A DNA stretch of 64,000 nt, taken from JABCZS01 sp041660525. Lineage in GTDB: Bacteria > Pseudomonadota > Gammaproteobacteria > JABCZS01. Under the pieces are notes generated by a model that worked only from the letters and a program-made list of their open reading frames with translations, did not search any database and was not told the DNA's origin. Shown piece after piece: positions 26,178-35,422 of the stretch. The stretch lies in contig JBAZWD010000007.1 in NCBI GenBank assembly GCA_041660525.1, forward strand, positions 70,178-134,177. Direction: 5' to 3'. Position 1 is the first letter of the stretch, and each line of letters opens with the position of its first letter. A program made the translations under genes and the position numbers.

Positions 26178-26227
26178 TGGTATTACTTTATTACCAAAGT
26201 ATAGCATGTTGAAAATAAGTAGCACAA
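26178..26227 (-). promoter_or_regulatory. Promoter and operator of the vapBC-type module
   Basis: On the minus strand a -35 TTGTGC (26227-26222) and a -10 TATACT (26203-26198) are 18 bases apart. The -10 box is overlapped by the inverted pair TACTTT/AAAGTA (26184-26201), with a further TGGTA/TACCA pair at 26178-26196. This fits autoregulation by the AbrB-type antitoxin. Confidence 0.5.
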
Positions 26228-26230
26228 TAC

Positions 26231-26650
26231 TTACCACTCCCCTACATTACCCATAGACACCCAAGGCTCCATCGGCGCTAATGCTTCGCCTTTTTGTAAT
26301 AATTCAATTGAAACTTGATCAGGGGATCGAATAAACGCCATACGACCATCGCGCGGTGGGCGTAGGATGGTTACACCTTTTTTCTGTAGGTTTTCGCAAA
26401 ATTCATAAATATTGTCCACTTCATAAGCCAAATGTCCAAAATTGCGGCCGACGGAATAGGCTTGTGTTTGATCCCAGTTATACGTTAATTCAACCATGGG
26501 CTCGCCTGGCGCGGTTGCTAAGAAAATTAAGGTAAAACGCCCTTTTTCATATTCATTGCGTTTTATTTCTTTGAGCCCTAATTTATTTACATAAAAATCT
26601 AGCGTTTCCTCTAAATTTAAAACTCTGACCATGGTGTGCAAATAACGCAT
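26231..26650 (-). CDS. gloA: Lactoylglutathione lyase (glyoxalase I)
   Basis: Detoxifies methylglyoxal by isomerising its glutathione hemithioacetal. The protein begins MRYLHTMVRVLNLEETLDFY as in E. coli GloA. Metal ligands are visible as His5, the Glu in MVELTYNWD, the His in FGHLAYEVD and the Glu in VSIELLQKG. At 139 residues it is slightly longer at the C-terminus (LAPMEPWVSMGNVGEW) than the E. coli enzyme. It is divergent from tex, with 65 bases between start codons. Confidence 0.93.
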   Translation of the reverse strand: MRYLHTMVRVLNLEETLDFYVNKLGLKEIKRNEYEKGRFTLIFLATAPGEPMVELTYNWDQTQAYSVGRNFGHLAYEVDNIYEFCENLQKKGVTILRPPRDGRMAFIRSPDQVSIELLQKGEALAPMEPWVSMGNVGEW

Positions 26651-26715
26651 TTTGAGCTCCTGTGTGTTTATGGTATTCTAATTACCTACGTTGTTATAGT
26701 ATAAAAGGAAGTTGT

Positions 26716-28965
26716 ATGTTTGCCCCTATTATTGCTCAAGAATTATCCCTGCAAGTTAACCAAGTCCAAGCTGCCATTGATTTACTCGATAGTGGCGCTA
26801 CCGTGCCTTTTATTTCACGTTACCGTAAAGAAGTTACCGGTGGCTTAACGGATACGCATTTGCGCGATTTAGAAGAGCGATTAACCTACTTGCGCGATCT
26901 GACGGATCGCAAAAAAACAATTTTAAAATCTATTCAAGAGCAAGGAAAATTGGATGCAACACTTGAAGCAAAAATTAACCAAACCTTAAATAAAACCGAA
27001 TTAGAAGATTTATATTTACCCTTTAAACCCAAACGTCGCACCAAAGGGCAAATTGCCATTGAAGCTGGATTATTGCCTTTGGCCGAATTATTATTAAATG
27101 ACCCGATGCAAGATCCTGTAATCGCTGCGCAAGCTTATGATGTTCCTGATGCACTCGATGGCGCTAAAGCTATTTTAATGGAAAGGTTTGCGGAAATCCC
27201 AGAATTGGTGCAACAGTGTCGTGAATACTTATGGGAAAATGCGCTCATTATCAGTACGCGCGCACCTAAAGCACCGGATCAAACAAAATTCAGTGATTAT
27301 TATGAATTCTCCGAAGCCATTAAAAAAATTCCTTCACATCGCGCATTAGCATTATTACGTGGACGCAATGAAGAAATATTATATTTAAAAATCGCTTTGA
27401 AAAATGAAGATGAAAAATCACATCCTTGTGAAGATTTTATTGCAACAGCTGCAAACCTTCAATTTAAAAACCGCCCGGCTGATGCATGGCTGCGTGAAGT
27501 TGTGCAATGGACATGGAAAATAAAATTATCATTAAGCACTGAACTTGCGCTCATGACACGCATGCGAGAAAATGCAGAAATTGAAGCAATACGTGTATTT
27601 AAAGAAAATCTGCGTGATTTATTAATGGCTGCACCTGCTGGCATGCGTACAACCTTAGGATTAGATCCTGGTTTTCGTACCGGCGTTAAAACTGCTGTTG
27701 TTGATGAAACAGGAAAGCTGATTCATTATGAAACTATTTTCCCGCATCAACCGCAAAACAAACATAAAGAATCGCTCGTTACATTAGCAAAAATTTGTAA
27801 AACTTATCATGTGCAATTAATCAGTATTGGCAATGGTACCGCCTGCCGTGAAACAGAAATGCTAGTCAAAGAATTAATTCAAGCCATGCCTGATTTAAAA
27901 TTATCTTATATTGTGGTGAGTGAAGCTGGCGCATCGGTTTATTCAGCTTCTGAATTAGCCAGTCTTGAAATGCCAGATGTCGATGTTTCTTATCGCGGCG
28001 CAGCATCGATTGCTAGACGCTTGCAAGATCCTCTCGCAGAATTAGTAAAAATTGATCCTAAATCCATAGGCGTAGGACAATACCAACATGATTTAAATCA
28101 AATGCGTTTAGCAAAAGGTTTGGATGCTATTGTCGAAGATTGCGTAAACGCTATCGGTGTTGATGTGAATACAGCATCCGCGCCACTTTTACGCCGCATT
28201 TCTGGATTAAATCAAAATGCAGCGAATGCTATTTTAACTTATCGCAATGAGCATGGAAAATTTGCAACACGTGATGCACTTAAAAAAGTGCCTTTATTGG
28301 GGCCTAAAACTTTTCAACAAGCGGCAGGATTTTTACGGATTATCGGTGGCAAAAATCCACTCGATGCTTCTGCTGTTCATCCTGAATCTTATCCCATTGT
28401 TGAGAAAATATTAACCGATATGCATTTACCCATCACGGAAGCTATCGGCCATAAAGAAAATTTAGCAAAAATAAATATTAAAAATTATGTCGATGAAAAA
28501 ATCGGTATCATTACTTTAACCGACATTATGCAAGAACTTGAAAAACCAGGCCGCGATCCACGCCCTAGTTTTAAAACCGTTCAATACAAAGCGGGCGTTG
28601 AAAAAATTAGTGATTTGAAAGAAGGCATGATTTTAGAAGGCGTGATTACCAATGTTGCTAATTTCGGCGCATTTGTGGATATTGGTGTGCATCAAGATGG
28701 TTTGGTGCATATTTCAGAATTAGCAGAAAAATTTGTTACCGATCCACGAGATGTCGTAAAAACAGGACAAATTGTTACGGTACGCGTTCTGAGTGCAGAT
28801 GCCGAGCGCAAACGTGTCCAATTATCGATGCGCTTACAACCCAGCTCAAACACTGAAAAAAGCATTCCCACAAAACCAAGCTTTCCTGCAAAACCATTAA
28901 AACAGCCTCAGGAAAAAATGCAATCAGCGATGGCAGAAAAATTAAAAGATTTATTTAAAAAATAG
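26716..28965 (+). CDS. tex: Tex transcription accessory protein
   Basis: RNA-binding transcription factor of the Tex family (749 residues). Domains in order: N-terminal Tex region (VPFISRYRKEVTGGLTD), YqgF-like RNase H-fold core (TLGLDPGFRTGVKTAVVDE), helix-hairpin-helix (SGLNQNAANAILTYRNEHG), and a C-terminal S1 domain (GMILEGVITNVANFGAFVDI, with DGLVHISELA). The frame is open further upstream, but ATG at 26716 has an AAAAGGAAG site and gives the family start MFAPIIAQEL. Convergent with the aldehyde dehydrogenase gene. Confidence 0.96.
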   Translation: MFAPIIAQELSLQVNQVQAAIDLLDSGATVPFISRYRKEVTGGLTDTHLRDLEERLTYLRDLTDRKKTILKSIQEQGKLDATLEAKINQTLNKTELEDLYLPFKPKRRTKGQIAIEAGLLPLAELLLNDPMQDPVIAAQAYDVPDALDGAKAILMERFAEIPELVQQCREYLWENALIISTRAPKAPDQTKFSDYYEFSEAIKKIPSHRALALLRGRNEEILYLKIALKNEDEKSHPCEDFIATAANLQFKNRPADAWLREVVQWTWKIKLSLSTELALMTRMRENAEIEAIRVFKENLRDLLMAAPAGMRTTLGLDPGFRTGVKTAVVDETGKLIHYETIFPHQPQNKHKESLVTLAKICKTYHVQLISIGNGTACRETEMLVKELIQAMPDLKLSYIVVSEAGASVYSASELASLEMPDVDVSYRGAASIARRLQDPLAELVKIDPKSIGVGQYQHDLNQMRLAKGLDAIVEDCVNAIGVDVNTASAPLLRRISGLNQNAANAILTYRNEHGKFATRDALKKVPLLGPKTFQQAAGFLRIIGGKNPLDASAVHPESYPIVEKILTDMHLPITEAIGHKENLAKINIKNYVDEKIGIITLTDIMQELEKPGRDPRPSFKTVQYKAGVEKISDLKEGMILEGVITNVANFGAFVDIGVHQDGLVHISELAEKFVTDPRDVVKTGQIVTVRVLSADAERKRVQLSMRLQPSSNTEKSIPTKPSFPAKPLKQPQEKMQSAMAEKLKDLFKK

Positions 28966-28976
28966 GACGCAAAGGA

Positions 28977-30317
28977 TTATTCGGCAATCACTTTGATTTG
29001 ACATAGTTCTTGAAAACCATGTTTTCCATAGATGCGTCCTATGCCTGAAGCTTTATAGCCGCCGAATGGATTGCAGGGTTTCCAATGGCTCGCAAAATTA
29101 ATATCAACGCAACCGGCATCGATTTGTTTAGCAATCCGACGCGCACGCTCTTTATCATTTGAGTAAACGACGGCGCTTAAACCGTATGAAGTATCATTGG
29201 CTAATTCTAATGCTTCAGTCTCCGACTTAAATGCGATAATAGGTAATACAGGGCCGAAAAGTTCTTCTTTCCATGCTGGCATGGTGCGATCAATGTGCGT
29301 TAATATTGTGGGTAAATAATAAGCGCCAGCTAAACCTTCTGGTTTTTTTCCACCACACGCTACAACGGCACCTGCTTTAACTGAAGCATTGACTTGTGAT
29401 TCCAATAGTTCTAATTGTCGTGCAGCTGCAAGTGGGCCTAATTGTGTTTGCGGATCTGCCGGCTCACCAATTTTTATGGGTTTTAAATATGCAACTAATT
29501 CAGCAACAACCGTATCATAAATCGCTTCATGTACAATTAAGCGTTTAACTGCGCAGCAAACTTGGCCACAATTATCAAACCGACGTGAAAAAATTTGTGG
29601 GATAATATCATCCAGCGGGGCATCTTCAAAAATAATAGCGGGATCTGATCCACCCATTTCCAATACGGCTTTGATAAATTTTTTCCCGGCTAACTCATAA
29701 AGTTTTTTTCCAGTCGCTGAACTCCCGGTAAAACTAATTAAATTAATGTCTTGTTCAACCAATTGTTGCCCGACAGTGCCATCACCATACACTTGCGCAA
29801 AAACACCTTCAGGTAATTTTAATTGCTGCATAAAATTATCAGCCATTTTACCTATCAATGGACATTCTTCTGAATGTTTAAAAACCACTGTATTTCCAGT
29901 AATTAAAAGTGGAATTACACTAATGACAAAATTACTAAATGGAAAATTCCAAGGCGCAATACATGCTGCGACACCAATAGGTTCATACGTAATTTCTTGA
30001 TCCTGCGCTAAGTATTTTGGACCATTATCAAAAAAATCTTGTAAATAATGCAAAGACCATTCAACTTCCGAACGTGATTGGGTAATCGGTTTTCCCATTT
30101 CTTGACTAATCAAGCTTGCAATTTCATCAGTATGTTTTTCAATTAATGGATACAAAGGCTTTAACATTTTAACGCGATCGATCGCGCCCAGCATTTTCCA
30201 AACATATTTTGCTGCATGCGCTTGTTGCACTTTTGCAGTTATTTCTGCTTTTGTGTCGAAGTTTACTTCACCAATAATGGCATTGTTTGCAGGATTAATA
30301 GATATAAGTTTTTGCAT
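28977..30317 (-). CDS. NAD(P)-dependent aldehyde dehydrogenase
   Basis: Aldehyde dehydrogenase closest in style to the short succinate-semialdehyde dehydrogenases (Sad/YneI type), oxidising an aldehyde to an acid. The 446 residues include IAPWNFPFSN, FTGSSATGKKLYELAG, the catalytic Glu in VLEMGGSDP, the catalytic Cys in NCGQVCCAVKR, and the C-terminal NPFGGYKASGIGR. The frame opens 22 codons earlier, inside ychJ; ATG at 30317 is preferred because MQKLISINPAN is a normal start and AAGAGA precedes it. It lies 10 bases after ychJ on the same strand. The substrate is not certain. Confidence 0.9.
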   Translation of the reverse strand: MQKLISINPANNAIIGEVNFDTKAEITAKVQQAHAAKYVWKMLGAIDRVKMLKPLYPLIEKHTDEIASLISQEMGKPITQSRSEVEWSLHYLQDFFDNGPKYLAQDQEITYEPIGVAACIAPWNFPFSNFVISVIPLLITGNTVVFKHSEECPLIGKMADNFMQQLKLPEGVFAQVYGDGTVGQQLVEQDINLISFTGSSATGKKLYELAGKKFIKAVLEMGGSDPAIIFEDAPLDDIIPQIFSRRFDNCGQVCCAVKRLIVHEAIYDTVVAELVAYLKPIKIGEPADPQTQLGPLAAARQLELLESQVNASVKAGAVVACGGKKPEGLAGAYYLPTILTHIDRTMPAWKEELFGPVLPIIAFKSETEALELANDTSYGLSAVVYSNDKERARRIAKQIDAGCVDINFASHWKPCNPFGGYKASGIGRIYGKHGFQELCQIKVIAE

Positions 30318-30327
30318 AATGAATCTC

Positions 30328-30777
30328 TTAGTTATAACAACACTTTTTATATTTTTTACCACTGCCACAAGGACACGGATCATTGCGCTCTACTTTTGGC
30401 GCTTGGCCTGATACATAATACCAACGCGTTCCTATGCGTGAAAATTCGCTGCGCTCGTGAATTTTTTTCAACTCACCATTTTCTTCATAAGATGCAATAA
30501 ATTCTACAAAACCTTTTTTGGGTTGCGCTTTGGGTGCATCGAGAACTTCTAAGCCTTTCCAGTTTACACTTTGTGCCCAAATTTTAGAGCTTTCTTTATC
30601 ATAACCGAGCGCTGCTTTATCGCGCATGGTATTCGCAATATAATCGGTATTGGCCTGTGTATAAGCAGTGTAACGTGAACGCATGAGTTGCTCAGGCGTT
30701 TGCGGACGCGCTCTACCTGTGATAAAAGGCTCACAGCATTCTGTATAAGGTTTTTGTGATAGGCATGGACATAACAT
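30328..30777 (-). CDS. ychJ: YchJ/UPF0225 family SEC-C protein
   Basis: Small zinc-binding protein of the YchJ (UPF0225) family with unknown role. Both ends carry SEC-C-type cysteine motifs: CPCLSQKPYTECCEPFI at the start and NDPCPCGSGKKYKKCC at the end. Between them lies the family domain (LMRSRYTAYTQANTDYI, then FVEFIASYEENG and HERSEFSRIGTRWYY). Length (149) is typical. Its start codon shares one base with the birA stop (TAATG), so the two are translationally coupled. Confidence 0.92.
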   Translation of the reverse strand: MLCPCLSQKPYTECCEPFITGRARPQTPEQLMRSRYTAYTQANTDYIANTMRDKAALGYDKESSKIWAQSVNWKGLEVLDAPKAQPKKGFVEFIASYEENGELKKIHERSEFSRIGTRWYYVSGQAPKVERNDPCPCGSGKKYKKCCYN

Positions 30778-31742
30778 TATAAACTGACACTCACCTGCGC
30801 GCTGGTTAGATGCTGTTCTTCACCCGCAATATTTACTTTGAGTTGGCCTTGCTCATCAATACCTGTTACAAGACCATCCAGGATTTGATCAAACTGGGTA
30901 ATTTTTACCGCTTGATTATGTAAGATATCGTATTTTAACCATTCATCTAGAAAACCATTAAAGCCCGTCTGTTCAAAACCAGATAAATAATCATTTAATG
31001 CACTAATCATATAAGCAATCAATTGATTGCGTGAAATGGTGCGTTGCATCGCGTGGGATAAATCAGAGAATGCTTGATCAATTTTAATATTGCGTGGCAT
31101 ATTCACATTTAAACCAATGCCAATAATCACATCGCAAGGACCGAGCGCATCGCCCGCGATTTCCACTAAAATGCCGCCTAATTTTTTATTCTGCCAAAAA
31201 ATATCATTGGGCCATTTAAGACCAATATTTTTTGCACCTAATTGATTTAATGCATGAATAACGGCAAGACCGGCTACTAAACTTAAACCCATTAATGTGG
31301 AGGCGCCTTTATTAAACTGCCAAGCCATGGAACAATAAACATTACTGCCCATCGGTGAAACCCAAGTGCGTCCTAAACGTCCGCGCCCCTGGGATTGATA
31401 TTCTGCTAAACAAACCGTGCCACTGTCTATGGTATTTTTTCTTAATTGTTCGGATAATACCGAATTGGTTGATTCAGTTTGAGCATGAAGTAAGATTTGA
31501 GTTTTTTGCGCTAACTCATGCGGCATATGCGCAAGAATTTTTTCTTGATTTAATAATTCCAAGCCATCAAAAATTTTATAGCCTCTGCCTGTCACTGCAG
31601 CAACTTCTAATCCAAAAGAACGCAATTCATCAACGGCTTGCCAAACGCGCGCGCGTGAGATATCAAATTGTTTAGCTAATGCTTCGCCTGAATGGAATTT
31701 TCCATCTGCGAGTTGTTCTAATATTTCAAAGGTCAGTGACAT
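30777..31742 (-). CDS. birA: BirA biotin-protein ligase and biotin operon repressor
   Basis: Bifunctional enzyme that attaches biotin to carboxylase carrier proteins and represses biotin genes. The N-terminal winged helix (about residues 1-60; HSGEALAKQFDISRARVWQ) marks the regulator form. The ligase core shows the ATP/biotin loop GRGRLGRTWVSPMGSNVY, LKWPNDIFWQNKKLGGILVE and IGIGLNVNMP. The C-terminal domain is short and SH3-like. It overlaps the FtsX-like permease gene by 17 bases and ychJ by 1. Confidence 0.96.
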   Translation of the reverse strand: MSLTFEILEQLADGKFHSGEALAKQFDISRARVWQAVDELRSFGLEVAAVTGRGYKIFDGLELLNQEKILAHMPHELAQKTQILLHAQTESTNSVLSEQLRKNTIDSGTVCLAEYQSQGRGRLGRTWVSPMGSNVYCSMAWQFNKGASTLMGLSLVAGLAVIHALNQLGAKNIGLKWPNDIFWQNKKLGGILVEIAGDALGPCDVIIGIGLNVNMPRNIKIDQAFSDLSHAMQRTISRNQLIAYMISALNDYLSGFEQTGFNGFLDEWLKYDILHNQAVKITQFDQILDGLVTGIDEQGQLKVNIAGEEQHLTSAQVSVSL

Positions 31743-34134
31743 GTTTATTCTCCAGCTTTTGTAACATCAAAAATCCCAAACCTGCATAAAGTAATGCACC
31801 TATCATCGGTGCTAAAACAATAGCCAAACCATGGATCGTTAATACCATGTCAAATACAAAGATGGCAACTAAGGCGCTAAGAATTTGTGCAAATATGATG
31901 GCTATAAATCCAGCAATCAAACCAATAATGGCAAATTCGCTTAACCAGCCACGCAATAACTGTCCTTTAGTTGCACCCAGGGTACGTAGAATGACACTCA
32001 CATATTCCCTTGTATCCGCTTGAGTGCGGATAATAACCCATAACATTAAACACACAGCCAAACAGACTAAGAAAAATAAAGTTTCGATAATAATCAACGC
32101 TTGTGAAACGAGGTTTTGTAAATCACTTATAATTTGATCAACATCTAATAGTGTTAAGTTTGGGAATTGTTTTGCGAGTTCATTTAAAAAATTCTCCTCA
32201 CTTTTTGCCAGATAAAAACTACCTAAATAAGTCGTAGGGAAATGCGCTAAAACACTGGGTGTTGAAATCACATAAAAATTGGGTCGCATGCTATACCAAT
32301 CTACAGCTCTAAATTCAGCAATGGTTACGGTAAAGCGCTCGGGTCCTGCTTGAAAAGATAATGTATCCCCTACTTTCAGATTCAAATCCTTGCCCATTTT
32401 TTCTTCAACAGAAACCATAGATTTATTATCTAAAATATTCTCATATGATAAATTCAAATCCCGACGTAACATATTAGGTGCATCGCCTTTGGGATAATCT
32501 TGTAAGTTAATTTCACGATCATTTATCGCAGCTAAGCGCGCACGCACCATGGGGTTGAATTGTGGAACGCTTTTTTGATTGGATGCAAAGAAATTTTCAA
32601 CATCTAATAATTGCCCAGGCAATATATTAATAACAAAATAATTGGGTGTTTGCGGCGGGAATTTATCTCCCCACATATTAATAAAATCTTGCCTGATTAA
32701 CATAAAGAAAAAGACTATCGTCAAGGCAAAAGCAAAAACACTCACTTGCATAAGACTTGATCCTTTTGCATGTCTTAATTGCATTAAACCTAAACGCCAA
32801 GGCATTTTTATTGCTTTTCCTAAGCGCGCAACTAATTTTAAAAATAAATAGGTTAATAAAATAAAACAGCTGCCCGTAATTAAAATAGCGCCCCAAGCAT
32901 AAATCATTAATAAAAACGGTTGATAAAAACTCCAAAGGACACATAAAGCAATAATCATACTGCCATAAATAAAATAACTTGAAATCATGGGTGTTTGCAA
33001 TTGGCGTTGCAACACACGCAACGGCGATACACGTTGCAAATTTAACAGCCAAGGCCACGCAAAGCTCGCGACTAAAATGATTCCCGTGAATAAAGATAAA
33101 ACAAATGTATCCAGAATATTAGGCGCTGGTAATATAATTCCCCAAACACGCGCAGCTAACATTATAAAAAATTGGCAAACACTATAACCGATTAAACATG
33201 CAATCAACGATACGACCACAGACAATAGCATTAAACTGCTTAAATAAGCCGCGCGAATATCGGCTTTTGTTGCACCTAAACATCTTAAAATAGCGGTACT
33301 GTCTGTTTGTTTTTCAGCGTAAGTTTTTGTGGCCAAACTCATAGCGAGCGCTGCTAATAAGAAAATAATCAATGCTGTTAGCGATAGAAAATTTAATAAA
33401 CTTTCAATGGGACGTACGAGCTCAGGTCGTGAAGACATATTATCCGTCACTTCCTGTTGCGCTGTTAATTGTGGTTTTATTTCATTGGCGAATTGTTCAA
33501 TAGCCTGCTTAGTTCCGCTCACTAAAAATCGGTATTCCACACGCGATCCAAAACCCAATAATTGCGTTTGCGCAACATCATCTAAATTCATTAATACACG
33601 TGGCGCCATGGCCATAAACGCTAAACCTGCATCGGGCTCGTGGTTTATTACACCCACTACTTTAAATTTCGCTACGCCAATTTCAAGACTATCGCCAATA
33701 TTAATATTCAAAGCAGGTAATAAACGTGGTGCTAACAAAACTTCGCCAGGTTTAAGAATAGAATCACCTTGAACTTTTAATTGACCACGCAAAGGATAAC
33801 CTGCGTTTACCGCTTTAATTGCACCTAATTGCAATTGGTTATTCGCAGATACCATACTCATGAATTCGAGCGTATGCGCGGTTTTTAAGTTCAAAGCCTG
33901 CGCCTTTTGATCCCATATTTCATAAGGGAGAGGCTGAGAAGATTCAATCAACCAATCTGCACCCAAAAGTTCACTGGCACGATTATCCATTTCTTGTTTA
34001 ACACTACTCGTAAAAAAATTCACAGCAGCTAAAGTACCTACGCCTAATAAAATAGAAAGCGTTAAAGTGAGTAATAAACCTTCACGCCATTGATAATGCA
34101 AAAAGTGTAAGCTTAATTTCCAGTAGCGTTTCAT
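31726..34134 (-). CDS. ybbP: ABC transporter permease, FtsX-like (YbbP type)
   Basis: Large permease of 802 residues with two MacB/FtsX-like repeats, partner of the YbbA ATPase. The N-terminal helix (LLLTLTLSILLGVGTLAAVNFF) precedes a big periplasmic domain. Several helices follow around residues 250-480, then a second periplasmic domain and a final three-helix bundle (LGATKGQLLRGWLSEFAIIG). ATG at 34134 is chosen because it overlaps the ATPase stop as ATGA; a longer frame would run into ybbA. In E. coli this complex sits beside tesA, as here; its substrate is unknown. Confidence 0.92.
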   Translation of the reverse strand: MKRYWKLSLHFLHYQWREGLLLTLTLSILLGVGTLAAVNFFTSSVKQEMDNRASELLGADWLIESSQPLPYEIWDQKAQALNLKTAHTLEFMSMVSANNQLQLGAIKAVNAGYPLRGQLKVQGDSILKPGEVLLAPRLLPALNINIGDSLEIGVAKFKVVGVINHEPDAGLAFMAMAPRVLMNLDDVAQTQLLGFGSRVEYRFLVSGTKQAIEQFANEIKPQLTAQQEVTDNMSSRPELVRPIESLLNFLSLTALIIFLLAALAMSLATKTYAEKQTDSTAILRCLGATKADIRAAYLSSLMLLSVVVSLIACLIGYSVCQFFIMLAARVWGIILPAPNILDTFVLSLFTGIILVASFAWPWLLNLQRVSPLRVLQRQLQTPMISSYFIYGSMIIALCVLWSFYQPFLLMIYAWGAILITGSCFILLTYLFLKLVARLGKAIKMPWRLGLMQLRHAKGSSLMQVSVFAFALTIVFFFMLIRQDFINMWGDKFPPQTPNYFVINILPGQLLDVENFFASNQKSVPQFNPMVRARLAAINDREINLQDYPKGDAPNMLRRDLNLSYENILDNKSMVSVEEKMGKDLNLKVGDTLSFQAGPERFTVTIAEFRAVDWYSMRPNFYVISTPSVLAHFPTTYLGSFYLAKSEENFLNELAKQFPNLTLLDVDQIISDLQNLVSQALIIIETLFFLVCLAVCLMLWVIIRTQADTREYVSVILRTLGATKGQLLRGWLSEFAIIGLIAGFIAIIFAQILSALVAIFVFDMVLTIHGLAIVLAPMIGALLYAGLGFLMLQKLENKHVTDL

Positions 34135-34817
34135 GATTTCACCAGCTCGCCTGCTTCTAGCAAGATACTGCGCATGCATTGTTTGGCTAATTGTTGATCG
34201 TGTGTGACTAAAATCAAAGTAGTGTTTTGTTCGCGTTGCACATTAAAAATAAGTTCAACGATTTTCTCACTGGTGTGTGCATCTAAATTGCCTGTAGGTT
34301 CATCCGCAAACACAATGCTAGGTTGCACCGCAAATGCACGTGCAATCGCAACACGTTGTTGCTCACCCCCGGAAAGTTGTTTGGGTGTGTGGGTCATGCG
34401 ATTTGTTAATCCCACACGTTCAAGCCACAACTGTGCTTGTTCTTTTGCGTTTGCAATACCTTTTAATTCTAACGGTAACATGACATTTTCTAAGGCGGTA
34501 AATACGGGCAATAAATGAAATTGCTGAAATACAAAGCCGACATGTGCACAACGAATGCGTGCGCGCGCATCTTCATCAAGATCATTTAATATTTTCCCTG
34601 CTAAAGAAATTTTCCCTGTCGTGGGTTTATCTAAACCGGCTAATAAACCTAATAATGTAGATTTACCAGATCCACTACGGCCCATAATAGCGACGGTCTC
34701 ACCCGCGTTTATATTTAAATCAATATGGTTTAGAATAAGCAAATCCCCTTCAGGGGTCGTAATATGCTTACCTAATTGCTGGGCTTGAATTAAAGGGGTT
34801 GCTGCGGATGCGTTCAT
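34131..34817 (-). CDS. ybbA: ABC transporter ATP-binding protein (YbbA type)
   Basis: ATPase of the LolD/MacB-like group, 228 residues. Walker A is GRSGSGKSTLLG, the Q-loop lies in VGFVFQQFHLLP, the signature is LSGGEQQRVAIARAF, Walker B is IVFADEPTGNLD, and the switch His is in LVTHDQQ. It is coupled to the FtsX-like permease by a 4-base overlap. Its 5' end overlaps that of the divergent tesA gene by 10 bases, so the two promoters must lie inside the opposite coding sequences. Confidence 0.95.
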   Translation of the reverse strand: MNASAATPLIQAQQLGKHITTPEGDLLILNHIDLNINAGETVAIMGRSGSGKSTLLGLLAGLDKPTTGKISLAGKILNDLDEDARARIRCAHVGFVFQQFHLLPVFTALENVMLPLELKGIANAKEQAQLWLERVGLTNRMTHTPKQLSGGEQQRVAIARAFAVQPSIVFADEPTGNLDAHTSEKIVELIFNVQREQNTTLILVTHDQQLAKQCMRSILLEAGELVKS

Positions 34818-35422
34818 TTATTTGTATCCTTTTATTACTGGGCGCCAGCTGGCTTTGTGTTGCACAAACGGCCCCCAATAAAATTTTGATTGTGGGCGAT
34901 AGTCTTTCTACGGCTTATGGCATAGACCGCAATGAAGGTTGGGCCAGTTTATTAGCCACGCGCTTAGCGAGTCAAGCTCCTGATTATACCATTGTTAATG
35001 AAAGTATTTCCGGGCAAACCACGGCGGCGGGATTAGCCCAATTACCGAATTGGTTATCGACACATAAGCCACAAATTTTAATTTTAGAATTAGGCGGTAA
35101 TGATGGTTTACAAGGCTTACCGCTTGCACACATGCAAAATAATTTAGCGCAAATGATTACACTGGCACAACAAGATAAATTAAAAATTTTATTACTGGGT
35201 ATGCAATTGCCACCAAATTATGGCCCGCAATATACAGACGGTTTTAAAAATATTTATCCGCAATTAGCCAGTGAATATAAACTCCCACTCGTGCCCTTTT
35301 TTCTAGAAAACGTTGGCGGTTATTTACAATACATGCAATACGATAGCATACACCCAAGCCTTGAGGCACAACAAGTTATGCTAGATAACGTCTGGCCTTA
35401 TTTACAGCCTTTATTAAAATGA
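34808..35422 (+). CDS. tesA: TesA-type acyl-CoA thioesterase / lysophospholipase
   Basis: Periplasmic SGNH hydrolase acting on acyl thioesters, lysophospholipids or aryl esters. A signal peptide (MRSFICILLLLGASWLCVAQ) precedes block I GDSLSTAYG with the catalytic Ser, the Gly block (SGQTTAAG), the Asn block GGNDGLQG, and DSIHPS with Asp and His. A TTG at 34799 is open but lies on top of the AAAGGGG site; ATG at 34808 has proper spacing. It is divergent from and overlaps ybbA, and its stop overlaps the ubiA start by 4 bases. Confidence 0.93.
   Translation: MRSFICILLLLGASWLCVAQTAPNKILIVGDSLSTAYGIDRNEGWASLLATRLASQAPDYTIVNESISGQTTAAGLAQLPNWLSTHKPQILILELGGNDGLQGLPLAHMQNNLAQMITLAQQDKLKILLLGMQLPPNYGPQYTDGFKNIYPQLASEYKLPLVPFFLENVGGYLQYMQYDSIHPSLEAQQVMLDNVWPYLQPLLK

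Noticed and set aside
32678..33058. Second minus-strand frame inside ybbP, rich in Cys and Phe
   Set aside because: Out-of-frame reading of a conserved permease; no initiation signal.
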